64,000 nt of DNA from an uncultured Sutterella sp. (GCA_902463725.1 CABQGK010000003.1:186001-250000), one strand, 5' to 3'; counted from the stretch's first letter, positions 8,002 through 16,339 are shown. The notes: a model not told the origin generated them from the letters alone. Numbers and translations: made by a program.

Positions 8002-8544
8002 TCAATAGAGGACTGCGCCTTCTAGAGCCGTTGCCCAACTACTTTTCAGGGAGGCAAGCGTAAAGACGGCATTGGCTGCCGAGGTCGATGGCACCTTACG
8101 GACACGAAGCGAAGGACGTACCGCCATGGCACTCTCGTCGAGATAGCGATACCACATGTCCGCACTCTTGGTGCCGTTAAGTAGAACCACACTGATTCGA
8201 GGGTGAGTTTCAAGAAAAGACGCCACATTATTGGGAACCGCATCACGGATGGCGCCATCGTCGCTACCGAGGCGAATGCAACTGCCAATCGTGTCCCAAA
8301 GCGCCACCCCCGAAACTTTCAACGCTTCCACTCTTTGTTGATACTCGGCACTGAGCAAGCGCTGTTGCTCAGCAGGAAAGAGCAAGGACATAAGAGGCCA
8401 GAACCGGTTTGAGGGATGAGCATAGTAGCGTGACTGCGCGAGCGATGCCTCACTAGGCATACTTCCGAGAATCAGAATTCTCGCTCGAGTATCCGCAACA
8501 GGATGCAGTCCCACACGACGGGACAATACGACAGGTTCAGACAT
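8002..8544 (-). CDS. DNA-deoxyinosine glycosylase (HDG, family 6 uracil-DNA glycosylase fold)
   Basis: 180 residues. The N-terminal ILILGSMPSEASLAQSRYYAHPSNRFWPLM block is the signature of the hypoxanthine-DNA glycosylase group of the UDG superfamily, and the C-terminal RKVPSTSAANAVFTLASLKSSW corresponds to the family's LPSTSPAN motif. These enzymes excise deaminated adenine (hypoxanthine) from DNA and so start base excision repair. It lies alone, convergent with the haem monooxygenase gene. The start at 8544 gives MSEPVVLSRRVGLHPV, the usual N-terminus of the group. Confidence 0.9.
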   Translation of the reverse strand: MSEPVVLSRRVGLHPVADTRARILILGSMPSEASLAQSRYYAHPSNRFWPLMSLLFPAEQQRLLSAEYQQRVEALKVSGVALWDTIGSCIRLGSDDGAIRDAVPNNVASFLETHPRISVVLLNGTKSADMWYRYLDESAMAVRPSLRVRKVPSTSAANAVFTLASLKSSWATALEGAVLY

Positions 8545-8779
8545 ACGCTAGTAACCACGATTGAAGAGAAAATCCGCTACTTTTTGGACAGTTCTCCACT
8601 ACGCTCATTTACTCTCTAGCTTAACGCATCTCACTGCCAAGCGCGAGCATTATTTTTCCGCACACGTCAATAAGCACTATTACTTATAGAGAAATCAACA
8701 CTTTATGATTTTTTGCAGGCTACTTAGGCGATAAATCTAATGCCAGAGCAGTGCACGAAAGACCATCATAGAAGAATCA

Positions 8780-8809
8780 CCCCCAGCGATCGATAAGGGG
8801 GGCTTTTTT
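8780..8809 (+). terminator. Hairpin with T-tract in the leader of the GldA-like gene
   Basis: CCCCC (8780-8784), a loop of about a dozen bases, GGGGGG (8797-8802), then C and six T. It lies just before the GldA-like start at 8832 and reads in its direction, with no plus-strand gene upstream to terminate, so it may be an attenuator or the end of an unseen small transcript. I see no riboswitch I recognise in 8545-8780. Confidence 0.5.
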
Positions 8810-8831
8810 CAGTTGTACTGTGAGGTTACTT

Positions 8832-9926
8832 ATGCACGCCAACTACACTCTCAACCTGCCACACTACTCCGTCGGACCTGATGCCTACTCGCTCATTGCC
8901 GACGTACTACGTCCTTATGGCAAGCGTGTGATTGTGATTGGCGGAGAAACCGCGCTGGCCAAGGCGAGCCCCTCGCTGCTGCCTGCACTTGAAGCCGCAG
9001 GGGCAACCGTTCTTGATACCGTGGTCTACGGGCACGATGCCACCAATGCCAATATCGACGCAATCCGCAACAACCCGCTTGCACAAGCTGCAGATGTGAT
9101 CTTCGCCGTAGGCGGCGGTCGCGCCTGCGACACTGTCAAAAGCGCGGCTGACCTTATGGGTAAGCCCTGTATGACCTGCCCAACCGTGGCCAGCAACTGT
9201 GCCCCGATCACAGCAGTTGCCGTTATCTATAAGGAGGACGGCTCACTCGATCATTACCACTTTGGCAAGAGCTGCCCAGATCATTGCTTCATCAACACAA
9301 GCGTGATTCTCGATAGCCCCCAAGAACTCTTTTGGGCGGGCTTGGGTGATGCGCTCAGCAAACAGATTGAAGTGCTCTACGCCTCTCGTGGTAAACAGCT
9401 CTTTCACACGCCGCTACTCGGCGTGCATGTCGCACAAGCTTGCCAAGAGCCGCTGCTTGCGCTCGGGACCGCCGCCCTCGCTGATATGAAAGCCGGAGAG
9501 CTCAGCGAGGCCTTTACTGAATGCGTACTCGACATCATTGTCTCCACAGGCGTGGTTTCCAACCTCGTCACCCATACCGAGTACTACTACAACTCCTCGC
9601 TAGCGCATTGCTTCTATAACGCGAGCATGGTGCTACCGGCTGGGCACAAGCATCTGCATGGCGAAGTGGTCTCCTTTGGTAACCTTGTCCTCCTTGCTTA
9701 CGATGGACAAGACGCGCTACTCGATAAGTTCCTCGACTTCAACACTGCGCTTGGGCTTCCCGTGACGCTCAAAGAGCTCGATATTGATGAGCAGGGACTT
9801 GAGAAGCTGCTGAGCGCCGCACAAAACATCAAAGAGTGGACCTGCGCCCCCACGCCAACAACGGTCGAAAAATACCGTGAGGCCATTCTCAAAGTAGACG
9901 CACTTGGCCGTGCTCGCTTGGGCTAA
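8832..9926 (+). CDS. Iron-containing alcohol dehydrogenase family, GldA/HcxA-like
   Basis: 364 residues. The NAD(P)-binding segment VGGGRACDTVKSAADL and the TCPTVASNCAPITAVAVIY block identify the glycerol dehydrogenase / hydroxycarboxylate dehydrogenase (HcxA, formerly YbdH) branch of the metal-dependent dehydrogenases. Likely metal ligands are Asp in GLGDALSKQIE, His in SLAHCFYN and His in KHLHGEVVSFG. Substrate is uncertain: glycerol, a 2-hydroxyacid or an aldehyde. ATG at 8832 is chosen because GTGAGG ends seven bases before it; the frame opens at a GTG at 8820 inside that element. The gene is monocistronic, flanked by hairpins on both sides. Confidence 0.82.
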   Translation: MHANYTLNLPHYSVGPDAYSLIADVLRPYGKRVIVIGGETALAKASPSLLPALEAAGATVLDTVVYGHDATNANIDAIRNNPLAQAADVIFAVGGGRACDTVKSAADLMGKPCMTCPTVASNCAPITAVAVIYKEDGSLDHYHFGKSCPDHCFINTSVILDSPQELFWAGLGDALSKQIEVLYASRGKQLFHTPLLGVHVAQACQEPLLALGTAALADMKAGELSEAFTECVLDIIVSTGVVSNLVTHTEYYYNSSLAHCFYNASMVLPAGHKHLHGEVVSFGNLVLLAYDGQDALLDKFLDFNTALGLPVTLKELDIDEQGLEKLLSAAQNIKEWTCAPTPTTVEKYREAILKVDALGRARLG

Positions 9927-9973
9927 TACCCACACTTGAGACGCCACTCGGCGCAACGTTCATTCTTAAGAAG

Positions 9974-10014
9974 ATCGGGTTTACTCGGGCACTCGCCCGT
10001 GTAGGCCCGATTTT
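9974..10014 (+). terminator. Intrinsic terminator after the GldA-like gene
   Basis: ATCGGG (9974-9979) pairs with CCCGAT (10006-10011), with an inner CGGGC/GCCCG hairpin, followed by TTTT. Confidence 0.75.
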
Positions 10015-10118
10015 CGTATGAAGTCCTCAACTTGAAACGCAACGTTTCAGTGGAGCCTTGGCGCAAACGATGCCGCTACAATCAGAGCTTTGACCAACAC
10101 TACCGACGCGCGACCAAC

Positions 10119-11222
10119 ATGCTCACACTAACAATTGCCGTAGAACGGGTCACGAACGGTGACATCCTGACGGACGACGACCTCTGTAGACTCCTTTCAT
10201 CGCACACACTCACTGAGCTCACAGCAGCCTCGCAGAAAATCACCCAGCGTTGCGCATCACGCACCTTCAATACCTGCGCCATCATCAACGCTAAAGCCGA
10301 CGGGTGCTCCTGTGACTGCGCTTGGTGTGCACAGTCTCGACACTGGAATGCTGCACCCGCTGAGACGGACCTCATTGATGAAAAGACTGCGCTCTTGGGC
10401 GCGCAGCGCACGCGCTCGCATGGTATTGGGCGGTATTCACTCGTCACGGCGGGTCGTAAGCTCTCGCCTCGTGTACGACGTCAGGCTGAGGCACTCCTTG
10501 GCGCGCTGACGCAGCAAACGCCCGAGCTTGAGCTCTGTGCAAGTTTTGGACTCATGAATGAGACTGAGCTTCGCTCACTTAAGGCTGCAGGCCTCGTGCG
10601 CTACCACTGTAACCTCGAGAGCAGTGAGCGCTTTTTCAAAAAAGTCTGCACCACACACACGCGAGAGGATAAAATCCGCACACTCGAAGCTGCCCGTCGT
10701 GCTGGTCTTGAACTCTGCTCGGGCGGGCTCTTTGGCATGGGAGAGACAGAGACGGATCGCATGGAGCTCGCGCGCACGCTGAGGCGTCTTGAGATTGCGT
10801 CAATTCCACTTAATTTTCTCTCGCCTATCCCAGGGACGCCGCTCGCCAAACAAGCGCCGCTCTCAGAAGAAGAGATCCTGCGCACGGTCGTCATTTTCCG
10901 TTTCCTCAACCCAACGGCCTACCTGAGGCTCGCAGGCGGGCGGCAGCAGCTTTCACAAACGCTTCTCGAAAAAGTCATGACCGCGGGCGTCAACAGTGCC
11001 ATAATGGGCGACTTTCTCACGACAACGGGAAGCGCCATCAGAGACGATCTCAGCGCCGCTATCAGGGCAGGTATGGAACTGGAACCGACTGTGAAAGCGG
11101 CACTCGCGCTAGCGAGCTCAGAGCGCGACGCTGCAAATAGCACAACCTGTCGTCCCGAGCGAAGCGACTCGACAGTAGCGCGAGCCCGTAGGATTCCCAT
11201 CGTTGCAAAAGCACAAATTTAG
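10119..11222 (+). CDS. bioB: Biotin synthase-like radical SAM enzyme
   Basis: 367 residues. The radical-SAM cluster motif CxxxCxxC is in NAKADGCSCDCAWCAQSRHW, and CAQS is typical of BioB, which inserts sulfur into dethiobiotin. Counterparts of E. coli Cys128 (LELCASFG), Cys188 (CSGGLFGMGE) and Arg260 (YLRLAGGRQQ) are present, but the position of Cys97 (FCMGAA in E. coli) reads RYSLVTAGR, with Ser, a form I associate with BioB of anaerobes. The last 25 residues (CRPERSDSTVARARRIP...) look like read-through of non-coding sequence. The frame is open to 10032; ATG 10119 (MLTLTIAVER) best matches the family, but no good Shine-Dalgarno supports either start. No other bio gene lies nearby. Confidence 0.82.
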   Translation: MLTLTIAVERVTNGDILTDDDLCRLLSSHTLTELTAASQKITQRCASRTFNTCAIINAKADGCSCDCAWCAQSRHWNAAPAETDLIDEKTALLGAQRTRSHGIGRYSLVTAGRKLSPRVRRQAEALLGALTQQTPELELCASFGLMNETELRSLKAAGLVRYHCNLESSERFFKKVCTTHTREDKIRTLEAARRAGLELCSGGLFGMGETETDRMELARTLRRLEIASIPLNFLSPIPGTPLAKQAPLSEEEILRTVVIFRFLNPTAYLRLAGGRQQLSQTLLEKVMTAGVNSAIMGDFLTTTGSAIRDDLSAAIRAGMELEPTVKAALALASSERDAANSTTCRPERSDSTVARARRIPIVAKAQI

Positions 11223-11380
11223 CGCACAAAAAAATCGTTCGCCTTTGGGTGCGCCTGCGGCTACAATCAATCCTAAACGCTTGAAAGCAAGGCGCTCTCA
11301 ACTCAGGTCTCTCGAGCGGCCTTGCTAGCAACAAGCAAAAACTTCGCCCTTTCACCGATTTTGGAAGGACACCTTTGCCC
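11223..11380 (+). promoter_or_regulatory. Promoter region of the TRIC-type channel gene
   Basis: Contains GGCTACAATC around 11259-11268, a TACAAT -10-like element, and GGAAGGA at 11363-11369 as ribosome-binding site. Confidence 0.4.
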
Positions 11381-12361
11381 ATGTTAGAGCTCAATGAAGT
11401 GCTCGACGGAATCGGCATGATCGGCTTTGCGCTCGCTGGTCTCTTGGCGACGCAAGGTCGACGTATGGATCCTGTCGGCGTCTTTGTCGCCACCTTCACG
11501 ACTGCCTTTGGCGGTGGGATTGTGCGTGACATCATGCTGGATCTGCGCCCCTTTTACTGGGCGTCACACCCGCAATGGGTTTGGTTTGCAATTTTTTTAA
11601 CGCTCTTTGCCCCCGTGATTATTCGCCGTATGCGCGTGCGCTGGCGCAATGCACTTTACGTGATCGCCGATGCAGTGGGGCTGGCGTTCTTTAGCATCAG
11701 TAGTACCATCACAGCGCTTGCCACAGGGGCGAACGCTACCACAAGCGTCATTATCGGCGTCACCACTGGGGTATTCGGTGGGCTCTTGCGAGATGTGTTT
11801 CTCAACCGTACACCCGCTGTACTCTCCGATCGTACGCCCTACGCCACCGCTGCCTTCATTGGCTGTACGCTGTACGCGCTTGGCGCCAAGCTCGTTTATG
11901 ACCCCGCCTTACTCTCACCGTTTTGCGGCTCACTGATTTTCTTCATTCGTGTCTCAACCTATTTCCAGCGCTTACAGCTCGTGAGTTATCGCTGGCTAAG
12001 GCGTCTCGTGCAGCCGATCCGCTTTCCGCATTTTCCGGGCATTGTTTGGGATACTGAGCCAAATAACTCAGCGGGTAGCGGCGCGCCTGCCGCTCGCCAA
12101 GAGCATGCGAATCGTAGCGGCAAAAAGCGCCGCCCTGCTCGAGTGCTAACACCGAGCGCACCGCCCCCAACGCCCAGCTCCACGGCAAGCACCACGCGCC
12201 CGAGATCGCATGACGAAGCGATGGTGGAGTCGCCTCGCGCGCCGGAATCCACATCACGCACGAGCGACTTGCGGGCACTCAAAAGCTACCAACGTGCACA
12301 CTACCGCGTGCCTCGGCAGCACAACGCGAGCTCTCGCCACCGTAATCACACGCGCCGCTAA
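11381..12361 (+). CDS. TRIC-family (UPF0126/YicG) cation channel protein with long basic tail
   Basis: 326 residues. The first 205 are membrane-embedded with the internal duplication of the prokaryotic TRIC family: GFALAGLLATQGRRMDPVGV...GGGIVRDIML and a second copy with FGGLLRDVFLNRTPAVL. Prokaryotic TRIC proteins form trimeric potassium-type channels. Residues 215-326 are an Arg/Ser/Pro-rich, probably disordered tail that the family normally lacks. A TTG at 11375 is in frame six bases earlier; GGAAGGA at 11363 could serve either, and I prefer the ATG. The gene ends before an inverted repeat (TAAGCG..CGCTTA, 12458-12484) that may separate it from the convergent lipoprotein gene. Confidence 0.83.
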   Translation: MLELNEVLDGIGMIGFALAGLLATQGRRMDPVGVFVATFTTAFGGGIVRDIMLDLRPFYWASHPQWVWFAIFLTLFAPVIIRRMRVRWRNALYVIADAVGLAFFSISSTITALATGANATTSVIIGVTTGVFGGLLRDVFLNRTPAVLSDRTPYATAAFIGCTLYALGAKLVYDPALLSPFCGSLIFFIRVSTYFQRLQLVSYRWLRRLVQPIRFPHFPGIVWDTEPNNSAGSGAPAARQEHANRSGKKRRPARVLTPSAPPPTPSSTASTTRPRSHDEAMVESPRAPESTSRTSDLRALKSYQRAHYRVPRQHNASSRHRNHTRR

Positions 12362-12503
12362 TGAGACGCGCATGAACCTTAGTAGCGCCAACCAAGATAC
12401 AAAAAGCCGAGCACTCAATGGGAGCGTTCGGCGTTACAGAAGTCGGTGCAAGATGCCTAAGCGTCAACCTCAAGTTGGCGCTTAGTGCTAGCCACTTGCG
12501 CTA

Positions 12504-13124
12504 TTACTTCTTCGTTGCGGGGGCGGGCTGCGCAGCTGGCTGTGCCGCAGCCTTATCAAGCGTACCTTCGCGGTACCCCTTCAATAGCGCCTGAGTCATC
12601 TGCACGCTGTAGTCATGAATCTGCTGAGCGAGCTGCTTTTGATCGTTCGAAAGCGGGCCGTTTGCATCGAGCACGGGCTTTTCCTTGTGTAGCACGCGGA
12701 AGGCCATAGAGAGCTCAGGCGCCTTTTCTTCAGCCTTCTTGCCCTTAGCGGGCTTAGCAGCCTGCTTATCGTCCTTTTTCTGCAAAAGCGCATACACCAT
12801 GATGTAGCCGTTCTTGCAAACTTCTGGGATAGCCTTGGGATCAGAGAAGCTTTGGACCGTCGGAACCACTTGGCCAACCGAGCTTGCAACGAGCTCATTG
12901 AGGCCCTGCACCGCCGCGCCGCCATTAAAGAGGCAAAGCGCACCATCGAGCTGGGCACCCTGCTCGCCCGTTTGAGTATTCGCCGTAGCAGCTACAGGTG
13001 CAGCGCTCTGCGCAGCAGGCGTTTCAGCGGCAGCAGTCTCGGTTTTAGCGGCTTGATTGTTGGCACAGCCGGTCACAGCGAGAGCCAAAGCACTGAGAGA
13101 CAAAAGAAGTACGGATTTTTTCAT
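12504..13124 (-). CDS. Putative lipoprotein of unknown function
   Basis: 206 residues with a lipoprotein signal peptide: MKKS basic start, hydrophobic stretch, lipobox AVTGC with Cys19. Residues 20-55 are Ala/Thr-rich linker. The central part carries two cysteines (LCLFNGG and EVCKNGYIM) that could form a disulfide, a Lys/Ala-rich insertion (KAAKPAKGKKAEEKAPE) and a C-terminal amphipathic helix. The end is again Ala/Pro-rich. I do not recognise a family; outer-membrane attachment is likely because there is no Asp at position +2. It lies downstream of the four small unknown genes on the same strand with a 129-base gap, so probably has its own promoter. Confidence 0.75.
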   Translation of the reverse strand: MKKSVLLLSLSALALAVTGCANNQAAKTETAAAETPAAQSAAPVAATANTQTGEQGAQLDGALCLFNGGAAVQGLNELVASSVGQVVPTVQSFSDPKAIPEVCKNGYIMVYALLQKKDDKQAAKPAKGKKAEEKAPELSMAFRVLHKEKPVLDANGPLSNDQKQLAQQIHDYSVQMTQALLKGYREGTLDKAAAQPAAQPAPATKK

Positions 13125-13253
13125 AATAATTCAGCTAGTAGTGACAGAAATGAAAGTTTGTCTCTCTAGGGGCGGCGCCAACGCGGGCCAGCGCACAGCT
13201 CTTAGAGCGAAAATCCTTCGAATTATACGCAGGATGGTCAAAAACGCCGCGGT

Positions 13254-13565
13254 TCAGCGGTTTTCTATCCAACGCTTGATTGTTCCAATAGTATAGCCGA
13301 GCTGGTAGAAACGACTACGCATACTACGGATGATGAACTCCGCATCAGGCAGGGGCACCTTATCTTCAATGTAGCCGCGAATCTCCTCACGTAGCGCCTC
13401 TTCAGGGCTCATGTTGCGCATTCGTCCAAGCGCTCGCAGTGCGCGAAATGCTTCCGGTGAGAGACGTGAGAGCATCTGGCGCGCAGCCGCATCAGTGAGC
13501 CGTCCGACCGCCTCACGTTCGACTTGATCCCGAAAGCCTTCCCGATGGCCCATCTCCTCACTCAT
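13254..13565 (-). CDS. Unknown 103-residue protein, fourth gene of the small-gene cluster
   Basis: A charged, predicted all-helical protein (EREAVGRLTDAAARQML, LSPEAFRALRALGRM, SPEEALREEIRGYIEDKV) ending in a hydrophobic-aromatic helix (FYQLGYTIGTIKRWIENR). The frame is open far upstream, but ATG at 13565 has GGGAG about 13 bases before it and sits 16 bases after the stop of the preceding gene, so the unit is probably co-transcribed and coupled. No domain recognised. It has no obvious signal peptide or membrane segment. It could be an adaptor for the larger proteins of the cluster (speculation). Confidence 0.65.
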   Translation of the reverse strand: MSEEMGHREGFRDQVEREAVGRLTDAAARQMLSRLSPEAFRALRALGRMRNMSPEEALREEIRGYIEDKVPLPDAEFIIRSMRSRFYQLGYTIGTIKRWIENR

Positions 13566-13581
13566 GACACTCTGCTCCCGT

Positions 13582-14070
13582 TCAAAACGCCTCGGGCGCA
13601 CCCGTGAAGAGTTGAGCCCAGAGCGTGGCAAGTTCACTGCGTGCAGCCTCTGACTCAGGGGCACCTCCACTTCTGACATAATCGCGGGCAATCTGGTCAG
13701 CGTCTTCCGAGAAAAGGCGCACTGCGTGCTCAAGCACCGCTCTCGCCCCAAGCGTACCCAAATCAAGCCGCTGTCGTAGGTAATCAACAAGCCCACCCCC
13801 CTGGTGCCATTCGGGGTCGCTTTCAAAGTGCGGGTTCTCACCCGAAAGCAACGCGATCAACCAGCGAACGAGCTTTTCACGAGCCGCTTCATAGTCTTCT
13901 TCGGTCATCATGCCGGTCTCGAGCTCCGCGGCTCGCACGCTCATGTTTCGAACTGCTTGTTCAAGCAGTCCCCCCATCACATCAATCGCAAGCAGGTTGG
14001 GTGAGCGCGGAGCGCGGGAACTAAAATCACCACAGCATCCGCTTGCGCAATTCGGTTTACATCCGCTCAT
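13582..14070 (-). CDS. Unknown helical protein with Cys-rich N-terminus (cluster gene 3)
   Basis: 162 residues. The N-terminus holds four cysteines in MSGCKPNCASGCCGD, a possible metal-binding or redox tail. The rest is helical and contains MTEEDYEAAREKLVRWLIALLSGENPHF, which aligns with MTADEASEADDALARHLARSLMGENPGF of the gene just upstream, so the two are paralogues. A GTG at 14073 precedes the ATG at 14070; GGAGAG six bases before the ATG supports the latter. No known family recognised; the helical fold and gene pairing are reminiscent of small chaperone-like proteins, but nothing in the sequence proves it. Confidence 0.68.
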   Translation of the reverse strand: MSGCKPNCASGCCGDFSSRAPRSPNLLAIDVMGGLLEQAVRNMSVRAAELETGMMTEEDYEAAREKLVRWLIALLSGENPHFESDPEWHQGGGLVDYLRQRLDLGTLGARAVLEHAVRLFSEDADQIARDYVRSGGAPESEAARSELATLWAQLFTGAPEAF

Positions 14071-14119
14071 CACTTTCTCTCCAAAAGCTTATCGGCGCCT
14101 TCCAGCACCTGAGGCAGGC

Positions 14120-14626
14120 TTAATTCAGCACGGCGTTTGCACGTTGTGTCAATCGCTTACGCCAAAGCGCTGCGCGCGACATACTCTCTGTCTGCAAATT
14201 CTCAAGGGTAATGTTGCCTGAGCTGCCCACGGCGGTAAGGCTAAAGTAGCAGTCGCGTACAAAAAGTCGGCACACGTAAACCATCATCGCCCGCGGATTC
14301 GCGGTCTCTATACCAGCTAGAGCATCGTCAGTGAACTGCTCAGGGCAATGCCCCTTGACAATCTCAATCAAGGTCTCTCCCATAAAGGGAATCTTCATGA
14401 CAAAGCCTGGATTTTCTCCCATTAGCGAACGGGCCAAATGGCGAGCGAGCGCATCATCGGCTTCCGAGGCCTCATCAGCCGTCATCTTCCCGAGACTCAC
14501 TTCACGCATCCTGCGCACGATGTCCCAGTAGCACCCCAGCAACAACTGCTCGAGTACATCTTCCGTGAGCTCAATCGGCTCATCGATCGGGGAGTCTTTT
14601 GCTTCGTCGTTCGTCGTTTCCGTCAT
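14120..14626 (-). CDS. Unknown helical protein, paralogue of its neighbour (cluster gene 2)
   Basis: 168 residues, acidic N-terminus (DEAKDSPIDEPIELTED), then helices. The segment MTADEASEADDALARHLARSLMGENPGFVM matches the neighbouring cluster gene, as does the later helix (RAMMVYVCRLFVRDCYFSL against RAVLEHAVRLFSEDADQIA). No signal peptide. Start ATG at 14626 has AAAGG on the minus strand eight bases before it. It begins 14 bases after the stop of the first cluster gene, implying one transcript. No known family recognised. Confidence 0.68.
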   Translation of the reverse strand: MTETTNDEAKDSPIDEPIELTEDVLEQLLLGCYWDIVRRMREVSLGKMTADEASEADDALARHLARSLMGENPGFVMKIPFMGETLIEIVKGHCPEQFTDDALAGIETANPRAMMVYVCRLFVRDCYFSLTAVGSSGNITLENLQTESMSRAALWRKRLTQRANAVLN

Positions 14627-14640
14627 GGTTGACCTTTCTT

Positions 14641-15153
14641 TTAGCTAAGGGTAGGCGTCTCTGGCGCGTTCTGGGCATAGTCGCCGAGAATCACGATCGC
14701 CCAACTACGATAGAGCGTCTCGTAGAGCGGCTCATGCAAGACTTGTTTCATGAGCTGATCGACATCGCTGAGATTATGTTCGGCGGCGTAGTTCTCCACC
14801 CAATCAAGTGCCTCATTAAAGCACGTGAGCACCGCAAGCGCGGGCAGGGATTCGTCTTCAGCAAAAATTGCCCGATCCTCTTGCGGCATCGCGTCGAATA
14901 CCTCTTTGAGGTCTTCGCGCAAACGCGCGGCCACACGGCTAATATCCCAACCTGGCGGTAGCGCCACCGATTCGCTGCCCATGAAAATCGAGACAACGCC
15001 AAAAACGAGCTCCGAATACGCCTCAGGTTCACCACCCGAGAGTACCAGCCGTACGGCATCAGTGCCGGTATAGAGCAGAATTTCTGTTAGCACGTCCGCA
15101 TCGGCGATGTTTGGCATCTCCACAACGGCACGGCTCGGCGTTGACTCTGTCAT
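14641..15153 (-). CDS. Unknown helical protein, first gene of the small-gene cluster
   Basis: 170 residues, acidic and probably cytoplasmic. Predicted helical throughout, with a GGEPEAYSELVFGVVSIFMGSESVALPPGW segment in the place where its two downstream neighbours carry GENP-F, so it may be a more distant member of the same family. Start chosen at ATG 15153 (MTESTPSR), with AAAGGG ten bases upstream; the open frame extends 57 codons further but into non-coding-looking sequence. It leads a four-gene unit (15153 down to 13254) with gaps of 14, 49 and 16 bases. No known family recognised. Confidence 0.66.
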   Translation of the reverse strand: MTESTPSRAVVEMPNIADADVLTEILLYTGTDAVRLVLSGGEPEAYSELVFGVVSIFMGSESVALPPGWDISRVAARLREDLKEVFDAMPQEDRAIFAEDESLPALAVLTCFNEALDWVENYAAEHNLSDVDQLMKQVLHEPLYETLYRSWAIVILGDYAQNAPETPTLS

Positions 15154-15329
15154 ACGCTTAACCCTTTCAATAATTGTGTTGATCGTACCTAAAAGTCTAC
15201 ACGATGCAAAGACTTCACAACCGCGCGCTTCGCACCTTCTCCTGGCCCCATACGGATGGTGGGCTAGACGCCTAATGCGCCTAGCCCACCAAATGAGAGC
15301 GTGTTGCTCAACTGAGTGACTCAAACGAT

Positions 15330-16271
15330 CTACGACGACTTCGATGTCTTGGCCGCGTCAACAATCTTCATCGCCGAGGAGATCATGCTACTCATATCAC
15401 TCATATTCCCTGGCACAATCAGCGTGTTGTTCGTCTTAGCAAGTCCCGCAAAGGCCTCGACATACTGCTCGGCCACTTTGAGGTTGACCGCTGTCTGACC
15501 ACCCTCGACCTGCACAGCTTCGGCAACACGACGAATCGCCTCGGCCGTCGCCGTTGCAATAGCGAGCGTCGCCGCAGCCTGACCTTCCGCCTTGTTGATC
15601 TCTGCTTGCTTTTCACCTTCGGATTTCGCAATCGCCGCTTCACGTGCCCCCGTTGCCAAATTGATCTGCTCGAGTTTGCGGCCTTCCGAAGCAGCCACCA
15701 CCGCGCGCTTTTCGCGCTCAGCCGTGATTTGCTGCTGCATCGCCTGCAAAATCACTGCGGGTGGCGTCAGATCCTTGATCTCATAGCGCAACACTTTCAC
15801 GCCCCAGTTAAGCGCCGCCTCGTCAATAGCGCTTACCACGCTCTTATTGATCAGGTCACGCTCTTCAAAGGTTTTGTCAAGCTCCATACGACCGACGACA
15901 CTACGAAGCGTCGTCTGCGCAAGCTGCGTGATCGCGAGCACATAATTACTGGTACCGTAGCTCGCACGTTGAGGATCAGTGACTTGGAAAAACAGCACCC
16001 CATCCACCGAAAGCTGCGTGTTGTCGCGCGTAATACAAACTTGGCTCGGCGTGTCGAGCGGGATTTCCTTCAGCGAATGCCGATAAGCCACGCGATCGAT
16101 AAAGGGAATGATAAAGTTCAAGCCAGGGTTAAGTACTGCATGAAATTTACCAAGACGCTCAATCACCCAAGCACTCTGCTGAGGAACGACTTTGATGCCC
16201 TGAAAGGCAAAAATCACCGCCAACACCACGAGCACAATGGTGAGAATGAAAAAACCACTGACTACTACCAT
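15330..16271 (-). CDS. SPFH/Band 7 membrane protein, QmcA-like
   Basis: 313 residues: one N-terminal membrane segment (about 4-24), an SPFH/Band 7 domain (about 25-200, with VPQQSAWVIERLGKFHAVLNPGLNFIIPFIDRV and LDKTFEERDLINKSVV) and a coiled-coil, Ala/Glu-rich C-terminal region (GEKQAEINKAEGQAAATLAIATATAEAIRRVAEAV). Such stomatin/QmcA proteins oligomerise into membrane cages and are thought to organise FtsH and membrane microdomains. The partner NfeD-type gene lies 68 bases upstream in the same operon, the classical pairing. Shine-Dalgarno AAAGGAG precedes the start. Confidence 0.92.
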   Translation of the reverse strand: MVVVSGFFILTIVLVVLAVIFAFQGIKVVPQQSAWVIERLGKFHAVLNPGLNFIIPFIDRVAYRHSLKEIPLDTPSQVCITRDNTQLSVDGVLFFQVTDPQRASYGTSNYVLAITQLAQTTLRSVVGRMELDKTFEERDLINKSVVSAIDEAALNWGVKVLRYEIKDLTPPAVILQAMQQQITAEREKRAVVAASEGRKLEQINLATGAREAAIAKSEGEKQAEINKAEGQAAATLAIATATAEAIRRVAEAVQVEGGQTAVNLKVAEQYVEAFAGLAKTNNTLIVPGNMSDMSSMISSAMKIVDAAKTSKSS

Positions 16272-16339
16272 TTACATCCCACTCCTTTTTGCTTGGGCTT
16301 GGTTAAGGGAAAAACTTGCGGGCGTCGCGCCCTCGCTAC

